Below, one piece after another: positions 50,457-63,466 of a stretch of 64,000 nucleotides of DNA. A program made the position numbers and the translations under genes. Position 1 is the first letter of the stretch. Each line of letters opens with the position of its first letter. The stretch is from an uncultured Bacteroidales bacterium (GTDB taxonomy: Bacteria > Bacteroidota > Bacteroidia > Bacteroidales > Paludibacteraceae): positions 1 to 64,000 of the forward strand of contig ONIM01000002.1 of NCBI GenBank assembly GCA_900317885.1, in the 5' to 3' direction. Under the pieces are notes generated by a model. The model saw only the letters and a list, made by a program, of their open reading frames with translations, did no database searches and was not told where the DNA came from.

Positions 50457-50527
50457 ACGGAAGTCCTCCAATGGTAGGAGAGCGGTCTCCAAAACCGTCA
50501 ATGTGGGTTCGATTCCTGCCTTCCGTG
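50457..50527 (+). tRNA. tRNA-Trp (CCA)
   Basis: 71 bases: acceptor ACGGAAG/CTTCCGT, D-stem CTCC/GGAG, anticodon CCA in TCTCCAAAAC, T-loop GGTTCGATTCC, discriminator G. The usual tuf-trpT-secE position. Confidence 0.93.
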
Positions 50528-50662
50528 CAAAGCTTGGAACTGTTACGCCAAGCCCTCAAAAAAATGAATGACATAGCTTCCGATTCGACTTTAGCTGCTG
50601 CTAGAGCCGGATTGTTGGCGCGGAATAAGGTATAGAGTAACAAAGAAAAATCTACTATATAT

Positions 50663-50851
50663 ATGAAGTTTGTAGAATATTGCAAAGAATCGTACAATGA
50701 GTTAGTTCATAAGACGAGCTGGCCTACCCGCAAGGAGTTGGCGCAAAGCGCTGTTATAGTATTGATCGCTTCCATAATACTTGCGCTGATCGTTTGGCTT
50801 ATGGACTACTGCTTTGAGTCGATCATGACCTTTGTTTATGGTCTGTTCTAA
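50663..50851 (+). CDS. secE: Preprotein translocase subunit SecE
   Basis: 62 residues, one membrane helix (VIVLIASIILALIVWLMDY) after the conserved amphipathic helix KESYNELVHKTSWPTRKEL. Short single-helix form as in most bacteria. SecE clamps SecY in the inner membrane. Follows tRNA-Trp and precedes nusG. Confidence 0.95.
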   Translation: MKFVEYCKESYNELVHKTSWPTRKELAQSAVIVLIASIILALIVWLMDYCFESIMTFVYGLF

Positions 50852-50853
50852 TC

Positions 50854-50885
50854 ATTAATTCGTTAATTCATTAACTCGTTAATCG
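50854..50885 (+). repeat. Four tandem 8-bp units between secE and nusG
   Basis: ATTAATTC, GTTAATTC, ATTAACTC, GTTAATCG: near-identical units filling almost the whole gap before the nusG ATG. Confidence 0.75.
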
Positions 50886-50888
50886 TTT

Positions 50889-51440
50889 ATGGCAGAGTAC
50901 AAGAAACAATGGTATGTGTTGCGCGCTATCAGCGGCAAGGAGAACAAGGTAGAGGAGTACATCAACAATGCGCTCGTCTCTTCGTCTCTCTTCCGCGAGT
51001 ACGTGTCGCAAGTCCTGATTCCCCGCGAGAAGATCGTTACCCTCAAAAACGGTAAACGTACCGAGAAGGAGCGCAATCTCCTGCCGGGATATCTTCTGGT
51101 GGAGTGCTACCTGTGCGACGAGAGCTTCCCTCTGTTGCGCAACATTCCGAACGTGCTCGGATTCCTCAGCGGCGGCAAGACCTCTGCGAAGCCCGAACCC
51201 GTCTCCCAGGAGGAGGTCAACAAGTTGGTTGGCATCGCTTCCGAGTCGGAGACGAGAGCGGCAAGCGAGATCACTTTCCTTGTTGGAGAGAGTGTCAAGG
51301 TTGTGGATGGTCCGTTCAACGGATTCAAGGGCCAGGTTCAGGAAGTGAGCCAGGACAAGCACAAACTCAAAGTCGTTGTCACTATCTTCGATCGCCAGAC
51401 TCCTCTGGAGCTCGGCTTCAATCAGGTAGAGAAAGAGTAG
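50889..51440 (+). CDS. nusG: Transcription elongation/antitermination factor NusG
   Basis: 183 residues. NGN domain (WYVLRAISGKENKVEEYI, LLPGYLLVECYL, IPNVLGFLSG) and C-terminal KOW domain (VGESVKVVDGPFNGFKGQVQEV). Binds RNA polymerase and links it to Rho or the ribosome. The adjacent rplK leader and rpoBC belong to the same functional block. Confidence 0.98.
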   Translation: MAEYKKQWYVLRAISGKENKVEEYINNALVSSSLFREYVSQVLIPREKIVTLKNGKRTEKERNLLPGYLLVECYLCDESFPLLRNIPNVLGFLSGGKTSAKPEPVSQEEVNKLVGIASESETRAASEITFLVGESVKVVDGPFNGFKGQVQEVSQDKHKLKVVVTIFDRQTPLELGFNQVEKE

Positions 51441-51548
51441 GAGACCTCTTACGGGTCGTTAGTCACTACTCGGTAGTTTCAATTTTATTAACCGGCCGAG
51501 GACGAAAAGTCCGTTATCAGGCCAAAAACTATTAACAATCGTAAAACT
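51441..51548 (+). promoter_or_regulatory. Leader of rplK, possible L1 control site
   Basis: 108 bases with GGCC...GGACGAAAAGTCC...GGCC able to fold into a nested stem (about 51498-51528). In E. coli, L1 represses rplKA through the rplK leader; whether this stem does so is a guess. Confidence 0.35.
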
Positions 51549-51971
51549 ATGGCTAAAGAAATTGCTGGTTTTATCAAACTCCAAATCAAGGGTGGCGCTG
51601 CTAACCCTGCACCTCCGGTAGGCCCGGCTCTGGGTTCGAAGGGCGTGAACATCATGGAGTTTTGCAAACAGTTCAATGCCAGAACGCAAGACAAGGCAGG
51701 CAAAGTGCTGCCTGTAATCATTACCGTTTATGCTGACAAGTCGTTTGACTTCATCGTTAAGACTCCTCCTGTAGCTATCCAGCTCCTCGAGGCAGCTAAG
51801 GTGAAATCCGGTTCTGACCAGCCTAACCGTACCAAGGTGGCTTCGATCACCGAGGACCAGGCCCGCCAGATCGCCGAGGACAAGATGGCGGATCTCAACT
51901 GCTTCACCGTGGAGTCCGCACTCAAGATGGTCAAAGGTACCGCACGCAGCATGGGTATAACCGTTAAGTAA
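51549..51971 (+). CDS. rplK: Ribosomal protein L11
   Basis: 140 residues, typical length. [34 protein letters not shown] and the C-terminal RNA-binding part ([26 protein letters not shown]) are complete. Binds 23S rRNA at the GTPase centre with L10/L12. Confidence 0.99.
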   Translation: MAKEIAGFIKLQIKGGAANPAPPVGPALGSKGVNIMEFCKQFNARTQDKAGKVLPVIITVYADKSFDFIVKTPPVAIQLLEAAKVKSGSDQPNRTKVASITEDQARQIAEDKMADLNCFTVESALKMVKGTARSMGITVK

Positions 51972-51996
51972 TCAACTTCAATCATTATCAACAATT

Positions 51997-52686
51997 ATGG
52001 CAAAACTGACAAAAAAACAGAAACTTGCTGCTGAGAAGATTGAAGCAGGCAAGCTCTACACCATCGAAGAGGCGGCTGCTCTCGTTAAAGAGATCACCAC
52101 CACCAAGTTCGATGCGTCCGTTGATATCGACGTACGCCTGGGTGTTGACCCCCGCAAGGCTAACCAGATGGTTCGCGGCGTCGTAGCTCTCCCGAACGGT
52201 ACCGGTAAAGTGGTTCGCGTTCTCGCACTCTGTACTCCGGACCAGGAGGCAGCTGCCAAAGAGGCAGGTGCTGACTACGTAGGTCTGGATGAGTATATCG
52301 AAAAGATCAAAGGTGGATGGACAGACATTGATGTCATCATCACCCAGCCTCAGATCATGGGTAAGATCGGTGCTCTCGGTCGCGTGCTCGGTCCTCGCGG
52401 ACTCATGCCGAACCCCAAGAGCGGTACCGTTACCATGGACGTAGCGAAAGCTGTCAAAGAGGTGAAGGGCGGTAAGATCGACTTCAAGGTTGACAAGTTC
52501 GGTATTGTACACACCTCCATCGGTAAAGTGAGCTTCTCGGCTGACAAGATCGCAGAGAACGCTGCTGCGTTCATCGAGACGATCAAGCACCTCAAGCCCG
52601 CTGTTTCCAAAGGTGAGTACATCAAGAGCGTTTATCTTTCCAGCACTATGAGTCAGGGTATTAAGATCGATACCAAATCGCTTTAA
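51997..52686 (+). CDS. rplA: Ribosomal protein L1
   Basis: 229 residues. Conserved [48 protein letters not shown] and [17 protein letters not shown]. Forms the mobile L1 stalk at the tRNA exit site and is the usual autogenous repressor of rplKA. Confidence 0.99.
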   Translation: MAKLTKKQKLAAEKIEAGKLYTIEEAAALVKEITTTKFDASVDIDVRLGVDPRKANQMVRGVVALPNGTGKVVRVLALCTPDQEAAAKEAGADYVGLDEYIEKIKGGWTDIDVIITQPQIMGKIGALGRVLGPRGLMPNPKSGTVTMDVAKAVKEVKGGKIDFKVDKFGIVHTSIGKVSFSADKIAENAAAFIETIKHLKPAVSKGEYIKSVYLSSTMSQGIKIDTKSL

Positions 52687-52709
52687 TCTCTTAAAAATCA
52701 CAGACAAGT

Positions 52710-53237
52710 ATGAAAAAGGAAGATAAAAATCTCGTTATTGAAGCCCTTGGCGCACAACTCGCTGAGTACTCGCACTTCTACCTCGTTAATATCGAGGGTC
52801 TGGACGCTGCGAAAACCAGCGAACTCCGTCGCGCTTGCTTCAAGCAGGACATCAAACTCTTGGTAGCTAAGAATACCCTCCTCCAGAAAGCGCTCGAGAA
52901 AAAAGGCGTGGAGGCAGAGATCTTCGCAGCTCTCAAGGGCAACACCGCACTCATGCTCAGCAACACCGGTAACGCTCCCGCTAAACTCATTAAGGAGTTT
53001 ACCAAGGGCGACAAGACCGGAGAGGCTAAGCCGGAACTCAAAGCTGCGTACGTAGAAGAGACTGTATACGTAGGCAAGCAAAATCTCGCGTTCCTCGCTA
53101 CTATCAAGTCCAAGAACGAACTTATTGCAGAATTGGTTGCTCTCCTGCAATCGCCTGCGAAGAACGTCGTTTCTGCTCTCCAGAGCGGTCAGAACACCAT
53201 CCATGGTGTACTCGAGACCCTCGAGAAACGCGGATAA
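52710..53237 (+). CDS. rplJ: Ribosomal protein L10
   Basis: 175 residues. N-terminal rRNA-binding part (LAEYSHFYLVNIEGLDAAKTSELRRACF, KNTLLQKALEKKG, GNTALMLSNTGNAPAKLIKEF) and the C-terminal helix (NVVSALQSGQNTIHGVLETLEKRG) that carries L12 dimers. Only 23 bases separate it from rplA, so the long L10 leader of enterobacteria is absent. Confidence 0.97.
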   Translation: MKKEDKNLVIEALGAQLAEYSHFYLVNIEGLDAAKTSELRRACFKQDIKLLVAKNTLLQKALEKKGVEAEIFAALKGNTALMLSNTGNAPAKLIKEFTKGDKTGEAKPELKAAYVEETVYVGKQNLAFLATIKSKNELIAELVALLQSPAKNVVSALQSGQNTIHGVLETLEKRG

Positions 53238-53285
53238 TAAATACTTAATTAACTGAAAAAATAATCTTTTAAAATTTATAAGACA

Positions 53286-53621
53286 ATGGCAGATCTTAAA
53301 GTTATTGCTGAAACATTAGTTAACCTTACCGTTAAGGAAGTAAATGAACTCGCTACTATCCTCAAAGAGGAGTACGGAATTGAGCCGGCTGCTGCGGCAG
53401 CTGAGGAAAAAACCTCCTTCGACGTAGTTCTCAAATCCGCTGGCGCTAACAAGCTCCAGGTTGTAAAGGCTGTTAAAGAGCAAACCGGTCTCGGCCTCAA
53501 AGAGGCTAAGGACATCGTTGACGCTGCTCCCGCTAACGTAAAAGAGGGCGTTGACAAAGCTACCGCTGAGGCTCTCAAGAAAGCTCTCGAGGAAGTAGGC
53601 GCTGAGGTAGAACTCAAGTAA
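53286..53621 (+). CDS. rplL: Ribosomal protein L7/L12 with short hinge
   Basis: 111 residues against about 121-128 usually. The N-terminal dimer domain ([23 protein letters not shown]) and C-terminal factor-binding domain ([41 protein letters not shown]) are intact. The loss is in the Ala/Gly-rich hinge, reduced to AAAAAEE. The hinge sets how far the factor-binding domain can reach for elongation factors. Confidence 0.97.
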   Translation: MADLKVIAETLVNLTVKEVNELATILKEEYGIEPAAAAAEEKTSFDVVLKSAGANKLQVVKAVKEQTGLGLKEAKDIVDAAPANVKEGVDKATAEALKKALEEVGAEVELK

Positions 53622-53638
53622 TAACCTCCCTCAACCAA

Positions 53639-53698
53639 CCACTCTATTTCGAGTGGAATAGGTTTAGATCCGCATGAAAATGTGGGTCTAAACCTTTT
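53639..53698 (+). terminator. Attenuator-like hairpins between rplL and rpoB
   Basis: CCACTC/GAGTGG is followed by AGGTTTAGA/TCTAAACCT and TTTT. A partial terminator at this spot, reducing polymerase relative to ribosomal protein output, is known in E. coli. The remaining bases to the rpoB ATG (53858) are AT-rich and show nothing else. Confidence 0.65.
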
Positions 53699-53857
53699 CT
53701 GCTCAATAGAACAGAATGCTTAAAAAACTGAAAATTTTGGTAATACAACGCGGGCGAAGATTAAAATACTATAAAATACACACCCATCGATTTAGAGCTA
53801 AATTATTCATTACCAACAGTTTAATTCTGTTAAACAATTTATCAACCATCCAAAATA

Positions 53858-57670
<3,813 letters not shown>

Positions 57671-57685
57671 TTTTGGAGGACTAAT

Positions 57686-60600
57686 ATGGCTTTTAAACAA
57701 GAAAATAAGAAAACCGGTTTCACCAAGATCTCTATCGGTCTTGCGTCCCCGGACGAGATCATGCAGATCTCTTCCGGCGAGGTGCTCAAACCGGAAACGA
57801 TTAACTATCGTACCTATAAGCCCGAACGCGACGGACTCTTCTGCGAGCGTATCTTCGGTCCTACCAAGGATTTCGAGTGCCACTGCGGTAAGTACAAGCG
57901 TATCCGCTATAAAGGGATCGTCTGCGAGCGTTGCGGCGTGGAGGTCACTGAGAAGAAAGTGCGTCGTGAGCGCATGGGACATATCAAACTCGTTGTGCCC
58001 GTAGCGCATATCTGGTATCTCCGCTCGCTGCCGTCCAAGATGGCGGCGCTGCTCGGCATACCTACTAAGAAACTCGACACCGTCATCTATTACGAGAAGT
58101 ACCTCGTCGTACAGGCAGGTGCGCTCCTCGGACAGGAGATCGGTGAGAAGCATGAGAACGATAAGATCCGCATCGAGATTGAGGATAAGATGCTCCTCGA
58201 CGAGGATCAGTACCAGCAGATACTGGCGATCATGCCGGAGGATAACGAGTTCCTCGAGGATACCGACCCCAATAAGGTCATCATCAAGATGGGTGCTGAG
58301 GCTGTCTATGACCTCCTCTGCCGTATCGACCTCGACCAGCTCTCTTACGAACTCCGTGCTACTGCCGACAAGGCTACTTCCGCGCAGCGTCGTCAGGAGG
58401 CCCTCAAGCGTCTGCAGGTGGTAGAGGCTTTCCGTGCGTCGAAAGGTAAGAACCGTCCCGAGTGGATGATCCTCCAGGCTATCCCCGTGACACCGCCGGA
58501 GCTCCGTCCCCTCGTACCGCTCGATGGTGGACGTTTCGCTACATCCGACCTCAACGACCTCTACCGTCGCGTCATCATCCGTAATAACCGTCTCAAACGA
58601 CTCATGGAGATCAAAGCGCCGGATGTCATCCTCCGTAACGAGAAGCGTATGCTCCAGGAGGCGGTGGACTCCCTCTTTGATAACTCCCGTAAGACTACCG
58701 CGATGAAGTCCGAGGCGAACCGTCCCCTCAAATCCCTCTCAGACTCACTGAAGGGTAAGCAGGGACGTTTCCGTCAGAACCTCCTCGGTAAACGTGTGGA
58801 CTACTCCGCGCGTTCCGTCATCGTCGTAGGTCCGGAGCTCAAGATGCACGAGTGTGGTCTCCCCAAAGAGATGGCGGCGGAGCTCTATAAACCGTTCATC
58901 ATCCGTAAGCTCATCGAGCGTGGTATCGTCAAGACCGTCAAGTCTGCGAAGAAGATCATCGATCGCCGCGAACCGGTTATCTATGAGATCCTCGAGCACG
59001 TTATGGAAGGACACCCTGTCCTCCTCAACCGTGCGCCGACATTGCACCGGCACGGTATCCTCGCCTTCCAGCCGAAGATGATCGAGGGTAAGGCTATACA
59101 GCTCCACCCGCTCGCTTGTGCCGGATTCAACGCCGACTTCGATGGCGACCAGATGGCAGTTCACTTGCCCCTCTCTAACGAGGCGATCCTCGAGGCACAG
59201 CTCCTCATGCTCGGATCCCATAACATCCTCGACCCGGCTAACGGTAACCCGATTACCGTACCTTCACAGGATATGATCCTTGGTCTCTATTATATTACCA
59301 AGGAACGCATGGGCGCGAAAGGCGAAGGACTCACCTTCTACTCCGAAGAGGAGGCGCTCATCGCCCTCAACGAAGGACGTGTGGACATCCACGCGAAGGT
59401 CAAAGTGCGTATCAAGGGACAGATCATCGAGACCACTCCCGGACGCGTTATTGTCAACCAGTACGTGCCCGAGGAGATTGGTTATCAGAATACCCTCATG
59501 AAGAAAGGTGCCGTCAAGGCGATCATCACTCAGGTCATCAAGACCTGTGGTGTGGCGCGCGCAGCGAAGTTCCTCGACGATATCAAGGACCTCGGTTACT
59601 ACCGCGCCTTCCGCGGAGGACTCTCCTTCAACCTCAATGATATCATCATCCCCAAGGAGAAGGAAGAGGAGATCGCCAAGGGTAATGCCATCGTGGACGA
59701 TATCTACTTCAACTACGTCAACGGTCTCGTTACCGACGACGAGCGCTACCGCAAGACCGTCGATACCTGGAAGGAGATCGATGAGGAACTCAAGGGTATC
59801 GTCATGAAGCACATGCAGGAGGCGGACGAAGGATTCAACTCGGTTTACATGATGATGGACTCCGGTGCCCGTGGTAACTCCGACCAGATCAAGCAGCTCG
59901 CCGGTATCCGTGGTATCATGGGTAAGCCGCTCAAAGCCGGCTCTACCGACACCCGTACCGATATCGAGAACCCGATTCTTGCGAACTTCAAAGAAGGTAT
60001 GTCCGTGCTCGAGTACTTCATCTCTACCCACGGTGCACGTAAGGGTCTGGCGGATACCGCCCTCAAGACTGCCGATGCCGGTTACCTCACACGTCGTCTC
60101 GTCGATGTGTCGCACGATGTGATCATCAATGAGGAAGACTGTGGTACCCTCCGTGGTCTTGCTACACGCGCTGTCAAGGATGGCGACCGCGTCGTCGCTT
60201 CCCTCTCCCAGCGTATCCTCGGACGTGTCTCTGTACACGATATTCACGACGCAGAGGGCAACCTCATCGTCGCTTCCGGTGAGGAGATACGCGAGCCCCA
60301 ATGCGAGGCAATCGAGGCGGCAGGTATCGAAGAGGTGGTCATCCGCTCCGTACTCACATGCGAGTCCAAGCATGGCGTCTGCGCCAAGTGCTACGGACGC
60401 AACCTCGCTTCACGTAAGATGGTCCAGAAAGGTGAGGCTGTCGGTGTCATCGCTGCCCAAGCAATCGGTGAGCCGGGTACACAGCTGACACTCCGTACCT
60501 TCCACTCCGGTGGTCTGGCGGGTGGTTCAGCTGCGCAATCCACTTACGACCTACCGCGCGAGGGTATCGTAGAGATCGAAGATCTCCGTACTATCACTAC

Positions 60601-61969
60601 CGCGGCAGGAGATGTCATCGCTGTATCCCGTAAGAACACCCTCTCCCTCAAGGACGAGAAGACCGGCGTCGTACTCGCTACCTTCGATATACCGTATTCT
60701 TCCAAACTCTTCGTCACCCCCGGTGAGAAGTACGAGAAGGGTACGCGCGTCTGCGAGTGGGACTCCTATAAGATCCCGCTCCTCATCGAGCAAGACGGAC
60801 ATATCCGCTTCGAGGATGTCATCGAGGGAGTCACCTGTAAGACCGAGACCGATGAGCAGACCGGCAAACGCGAGGTCTATATCACCGAGTCCAAGGATAA
60901 GACCAAACTGCCGCAGGCACATATCATCGACAAGGATGGGAATATCCTCCGTTCCTACAACCTCCCTGTGAAAGCGAACCTCGAGGTCAAGGATGGCGAT
61001 GCTGTCAAGATCGGTGATACCCTCTTCTCTATGGCTCGTGCGAAGAACTCCGGCGGTGATATCACCTCCGGTCTCCCCCGTATCACAGAGCTCTTCGAGG
61101 CGCGTAACCCCTCTAACCCCGCTATTGTTGCAGAGATCGACGGTGAGATATCTTATGGTAAGATCAAGCGTGGTAACCGCGAACTCTTCATCACCTCCAA
61201 ACTCGGTGAGCAGAAGGCATACCTCATCCCGCTTACCAAGCAGATCCTCGTGCAGGAAGGCGACTTCGTCCGCGCAGGAGCCCCCCTCTCCGACGGTGCC
61301 ATCACTCCCGATGACATCCTCGCTATCCAGGGCCCGACTGCCGTTCAGAACCATATCGTCAACGAGGCACAGGCTGTGTACCGTATGCAGGGTGTGGAGA
61401 TCAACGATAAGCACTTCGAGATCATCGTACGCCAGATGATGCGTAAGGTAGAGATTCTCGAACCCGGCGATACGCGGTTCCTCGAAGGAGACATCGTCGA
61501 TAAACTCGACTTCCTCGAGGAGAACGATCGTATCTGGGGACGCAAGGTCGTTACCGACGCCGGTGACTCCGAGCTCCTCCATGAGGGACAGATCGTTACC
61601 GCACGCCGTCTCCACGATGAGAACTCTTCGTTACGCCGTCGGGATAAGAAACTCGTCCAGGCGCGCGACGCAGAGTCTGCTACCGCTAAACAGATACTCC
61701 AGGGTATCACCCGTGCTGCACTCGGTACCAAGTCCTTCATGTCCGCTGCCTCCTTCCAGGAGACCACCAAGGTCCTCAACGAAGCGGCTATACGCGGCAA
61801 GGTGGATTATCTCGAGGGTATGAAGGAGAACGTTATCTGCGGTAACCTCATCCCGGCTGGTACCGGTATGCGTGAGTTCCAGAAGATCGTCGTTCATAAC
61901 GCCGAAGAATATGCCGCTATCCAGGCAGCCCGCGAGGCTGCCGAAGCAGCCCTCAACGGCGACGAATAA
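57686..61969 (+). CDS. rpoC: RNA polymerase beta' subunit
   Basis: 1427 residues. N-terminal zinc site [19 protein letters not shown], catalytic [12 protein letters not shown] (three Mg-binding Asp), trigger loop ([61 protein letters not shown]) and second zinc site ([19 protein letters not shown]). GGAGG eight bases before the ATG is a real Shine-Dalgarno site, rare in this phylum. Confidence 0.99.
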   Translation: MAFKQENKKTGFTKISIGLASPDEIMQISSGEVLKPETINYRTYKPERDGLFCERIFGPTKDFECHCGKYKRIRYKGIVCERCGVEVTEKKVRRERMGHIKLVVPVAHIWYLRSLPSKMAALLGIPTKKLDTVIYYEKYLVVQAGALLGQEIGEKHENDKIRIEIEDKMLLDEDQYQQILAIMPEDNEFLEDTDPNKVIIKMGAEAVYDLLCRIDLDQLSYELRATADKATSAQRRQEALKRLQVVEAFRASKGKNRPEWMILQAIPVTPPELRPLVPLDGGRFATSDLNDLYRRVIIRNNRLKRLMEIKAPDVILRNEKRMLQEAVDSLFDNSRKTTAMKSEANRPLKSLSDSLKGKQGRFRQNLLGKRVDYSARSVIVVGPELKMHECGLPKEMAAELYKPFIIRKLIERGIVKTVKSAKKIIDRREPVIYEILEHVMEGHPVLLNRAPTLHRHGILAFQPKMIEGKAIQLHPLACAGFNADFDGDQMAVHLPLSNEAILEAQLLMLGSHNILDPANGNPITVPSQDMILGLYYITKERMGAKGEGLTFYSEEEALIALNEGRVDIHAKVKVRIKGQIIETTPGRVIVNQYVPEEIGYQNTLMKKGAVKAIITQVIKTCGVARAAKFLDDIKDLGYYRAFRGGLSFNLNDIIIPKEKEEEIAKGNAIVDDIYFNYVNGLVTDDERYRKTVDTWKEIDEELKGIVMKHMQEADEGFNSVYMMMDSGARGNSDQIKQLAGIRGIMGKPLKAGSTDTRTDIENPILANFKEGMSVLEYFISTHGARKGLADTALKTADAGYLTRRLVDVSHDVIINEEDCGTLRGLATRAVKDGDRVVASLSQRILGRVSVHDIHDAEGNLIVASGEEIREPQCEAIEAAGIEEVVIRSVLTCESKHGVCAKCYGRNLASRKMVQKGEAVGVIAAQAIGEPGTQLTLRTFHSGGLAGGSAAQSTYDLPREGIVEIEDLRTITTAAGDVIAVSRKNTLSLKDEKTGVVLATFDIPYSSKLFVTPGEKYEKGTRVCEWDSYKIPLLIEQDGHIRFEDVIEGVTCKTETDEQTGKREVYITESKDKTKLPQAHIIDKDGNILRSYNLPVKANLEVKDGDAVKIGDTLFSMARAKNSGGDITSGLPRITELFEARNPSNPAIVAEIDGEISYGKIKRGNRELFITSKLGEQKAYLIPLTKQILVQEGDFVRAGAPLSDGAITPDDILAIQGPTAVQNHIVNEAQAVYRMQGVEINDKHFEIIVRQMMRKVEILEPGDTRFLEGDIVDKLDFLEENDRIWGRKVVTDAGDSELLHEGQIVTARRLHDENSSLRRRDKKLVQARDAESATAKQILQGITRAALGTKSFMSAASFQETTKVLNEAAIRGKVDYLEGMKENVICGNLIPAGTGMREFQKIVVHNAEEYAAIQAAREAAEAALNGDE

Positions 61970-61986
61970 TCCTCTTCAGCCTATTC

Positions 61987-62020
61987 AAAAACACCCTGCC
62001 CATCCGGCGGGGTGTTTTTT
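61987..62020 (+). terminator. Terminator after rpoC
   Basis: AAAACACCC pairs with GGGTGTTTTTT around a C/G-rich loop; strong intrinsic terminator. Confidence 0.88.
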
Positions 62021-62104
62021 GTTTGCTTTTCGCTTCCATCTTGTTTGTGTAAAAATTGACGAAAATAACCTTTTTTGTGTAATTATTCGCGCCCTTGCGC
62101 CCTC

Positions 62105-62140
62105 GCGCTTGCGTATATGAAATATTTTTTGTACCTTTGC
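62105..62140 (+). promoter_or_regulatory. Promoter of the small gene-pair locus with GCGCTTGCG element
   Basis: GCGCTTGCGTATAT (62105-62118) and TACCTTTGC (62132-62140), 27 bases between element and box starts, as in the rnf and amylase promoters. Confidence 0.75.
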
Positions 62141-62158
62141 CCCGCAAAATAAATTGTT

Positions 62159-62209
62159 AATTTATTCATTTAACTAAAAACACAAAAGTTATGAAAAACA
62201 ATTTTCTAA
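62159..62209 (+). repeat. Leader repeat, copy 1
   Basis: AATTTATTCATTTAACTAAA (62159-62178) and ATGAAAAACAATTTTCTAA (62191-62209) recur at copy 2. The second part also recurs at copy 3, where it opens a surface-protein gene. Confidence 0.85.
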
Positions 62210-62325
62210 TAGATATGAGTAGAATTGAAGAATTGGAAAGCAAGGAACTCTTGACGAAAGAGGAGTTCAAAGAACTTGGTCACTACCGCATGTCTCAGAT
62301 GATTCATTCACAAGCCGCATGTTAA
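62191..62325 (+). CDS. Small protein, possible antitoxin of first pair
   Basis: 44 residues, not a recognised family. It starts MKNNFL, the same six codons as the surface protein at 63446, then MSRIEELESKELLTKEEF, a charged helical stretch. Its stop lies seven bases inside the next gene, the tight overlap usual in toxin-antitoxin pairs. An antitoxin role is inference from position; it lacks a visible DNA-binding motif. Confidence 0.5.
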   Translation: MKNNFLIDMSRIEELESKELLTKEEFKELGHYRMSQMIHSQAAC

Positions 62326-62651
62326 GATATACTCAACAAGCAAACGAAGATTTGTCTCGTATTCTTGCGGGATTGATCTCATTTCGAATAGGAAATGCGC
62401 TTGATCCGTCGCTGTCAATAGAACATGCAAATCAAATCTTCGATGACATTGTTGACAACATAGAAAAGATAGATAATCTTACATTTCATAGAACAAACAC
62501 CTTTGTGGGCTTGGATAGTTATGGTGAGTTTGTATATACTTATACAAGAAACAGAACCAATTGGTACGCGTTCTATGATAAATGTGTCGAGGGCAGTTTT
62601 GTGGTGAACCGCATTACGAATAACTGGAACATCCTCCTTCCACGGTTGTAA
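62319..62651 (+). CDS. RelE/ParE-like small protein, possible toxin of first pair
   Basis: 110 residues. LRYTQQANEDLSRILAGL, then IFDDIVDNIEKIDNL and a C-terminal beta part (YTYTRNRTNWYAFYDKCVEGSFVVNRITNNW), the order of helices and sheet in RelE/ParE-fold toxins. Residue-level similarity is weak, so toxin activity is not established. Overlaps the 44-residue gene. Confidence 0.6.
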   Translation: MLRYTQQANEDLSRILAGLISFRIGNALDPSLSIEHANQIFDDIVDNIEKIDNLTFHRTNTFVGLDSYGEFVYTYTRNRTNWYAFYDKCVEGSFVVNRITNNWNILLPRL

Positions 62652-62670
62652 AAAATCACAACTCAAAAAT

Positions 62671-62742
62671 AATTTATTCATTTAACTAAATATTTTTACA
62701 AATTTCAAAAATTTAATGCTTATGAAAAACAATTTTCTAAGT
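62671..62742 (+). repeat. Leader repeat, copy 2
   Basis: The 20-bp word of copy 1 recurs at 62671-62690. Bases 62709-62742 are identical over 34 bp to copy 3 (63433-63466), including ATGAAAAACAATTTTCTAAG, after which the frame stops (MKNNFLSC). Confidence 0.85.
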
Positions 62743-62834
62743 TGTTAATTAACGAAGAAAATTAAACTGAATAGAGAAAACAATTAGTCCGGAATGGACG
62801 AACAAAGATATAAAGCCATTTAAGATTAAGTAAT

Positions 62835-63059
62835 ATGACAGCAGTACAAACACAAGCGAGTAAACAATTCCTTGCAGCAATGGGGCCGATGGTAGAGGAT
62901 AAGGCGGCAATGCAACAAGTATTGCTTTATATCAGTACTATGAGACGCCGATCTGAATTGCCGGTGATGACAATTGAGGAAGCAGACCAACACGGTATGC
63001 CATTACATCAAGCAATGGATAAGTTGCGTGAAAAGGCACGTACATTCTACCAAGCATGA
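62835..63059 (+). CDS. Small protein, possible antitoxin of second pair
   Basis: 74 residues: QTQASKQFLAAMGPMVEDKAAMQQVLLYISTMRRR then a short C-terminal helix. Charged and helical, no known family recognised. Its stop overlaps the next start by four bases (ATGA). Sits between leader copies 2 and 3. Confidence 0.55.
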   Translation: MTAVQTQASKQFLAAMGPMVEDKAAMQQVLLYISTMRRRSELPVMTIEEADQHGMPLHQAMDKLREKARTFYQA

Positions 63060-63382
63060 TAGTGTATATTGATGAGATAGTTTACAACGTGCTTGATGAG
63101 TTTTATGATGCAAGCATGCGTAAGCATCCCTCTTTGGACTATCAAACGGTAATTGCTAAGATCGACAGACTGGAAAAAGCATTGTATGATTTCGCTGATT
63201 ATGCCGAAATGTTCCATGGAGAGCCCTATCGAAGAGATTGGCGCGAGGCAGGATATAATCAATACAATGTGGAAGGATTTAATTTTGCGTACCGTGTCTA
63301 TGTGCTACCAACCGGCGAAAAGTTGCTATATTATCATGATGCTGTGCATGATTCCTTGAACTGCAATCCGGAAGATAAATAA
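63056..63382 (+). CDS. RelE/ParE-like small protein, possible toxin of second pair
   Basis: 108 residues. A helical first half (DRLEKALYDFADYAEMFHGEPYRRDW) precedes beta strands FNFAYRVYVLPTGEKLLYYHDAVHD, compatible with a RelE/ParE fold. Not related by eye to the first pair's larger protein. Function unproven. Confidence 0.55.
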   Translation: MIVYIDEIVYNVLDEFYDASMRKHPSLDYQTVIAKIDRLEKALYDFADYAEMFHGEPYRRDWREAGYNQYNVEGFNFAYRVYVLPTGEKLLYYHDAVHDSLNCNPEDK

Positions 63383-63432
63383 TCAACAACGATTAGAAAA
63401 ATCAACATAAATAATCAAAATACTAACAATTT

Positions 63433-63466
63433 AAATTTAATGCTTATGAAAAACAATTTTCTAAGT
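63433..63466 (+). repeat. Leader repeat, copy 3
   Basis: 34 bp identical to 62709-62742; here it forms the translated start of the surface-protein gene. Confidence 0.85.

Noticed and set aside
50564-50635. 23-codon ORF between tRNA-Trp and secE (MNDIASDSTLAAARAGLLARNKV)
   Set aside because: Too short, no recognised homologue and no evidence of translation; overlaps the leader of secE.
62722-62748. 8-codon ORF MKNNFLSC
   Set aside because: Best explained as a truncated copy of the surface-protein leader, not a gene of its own.
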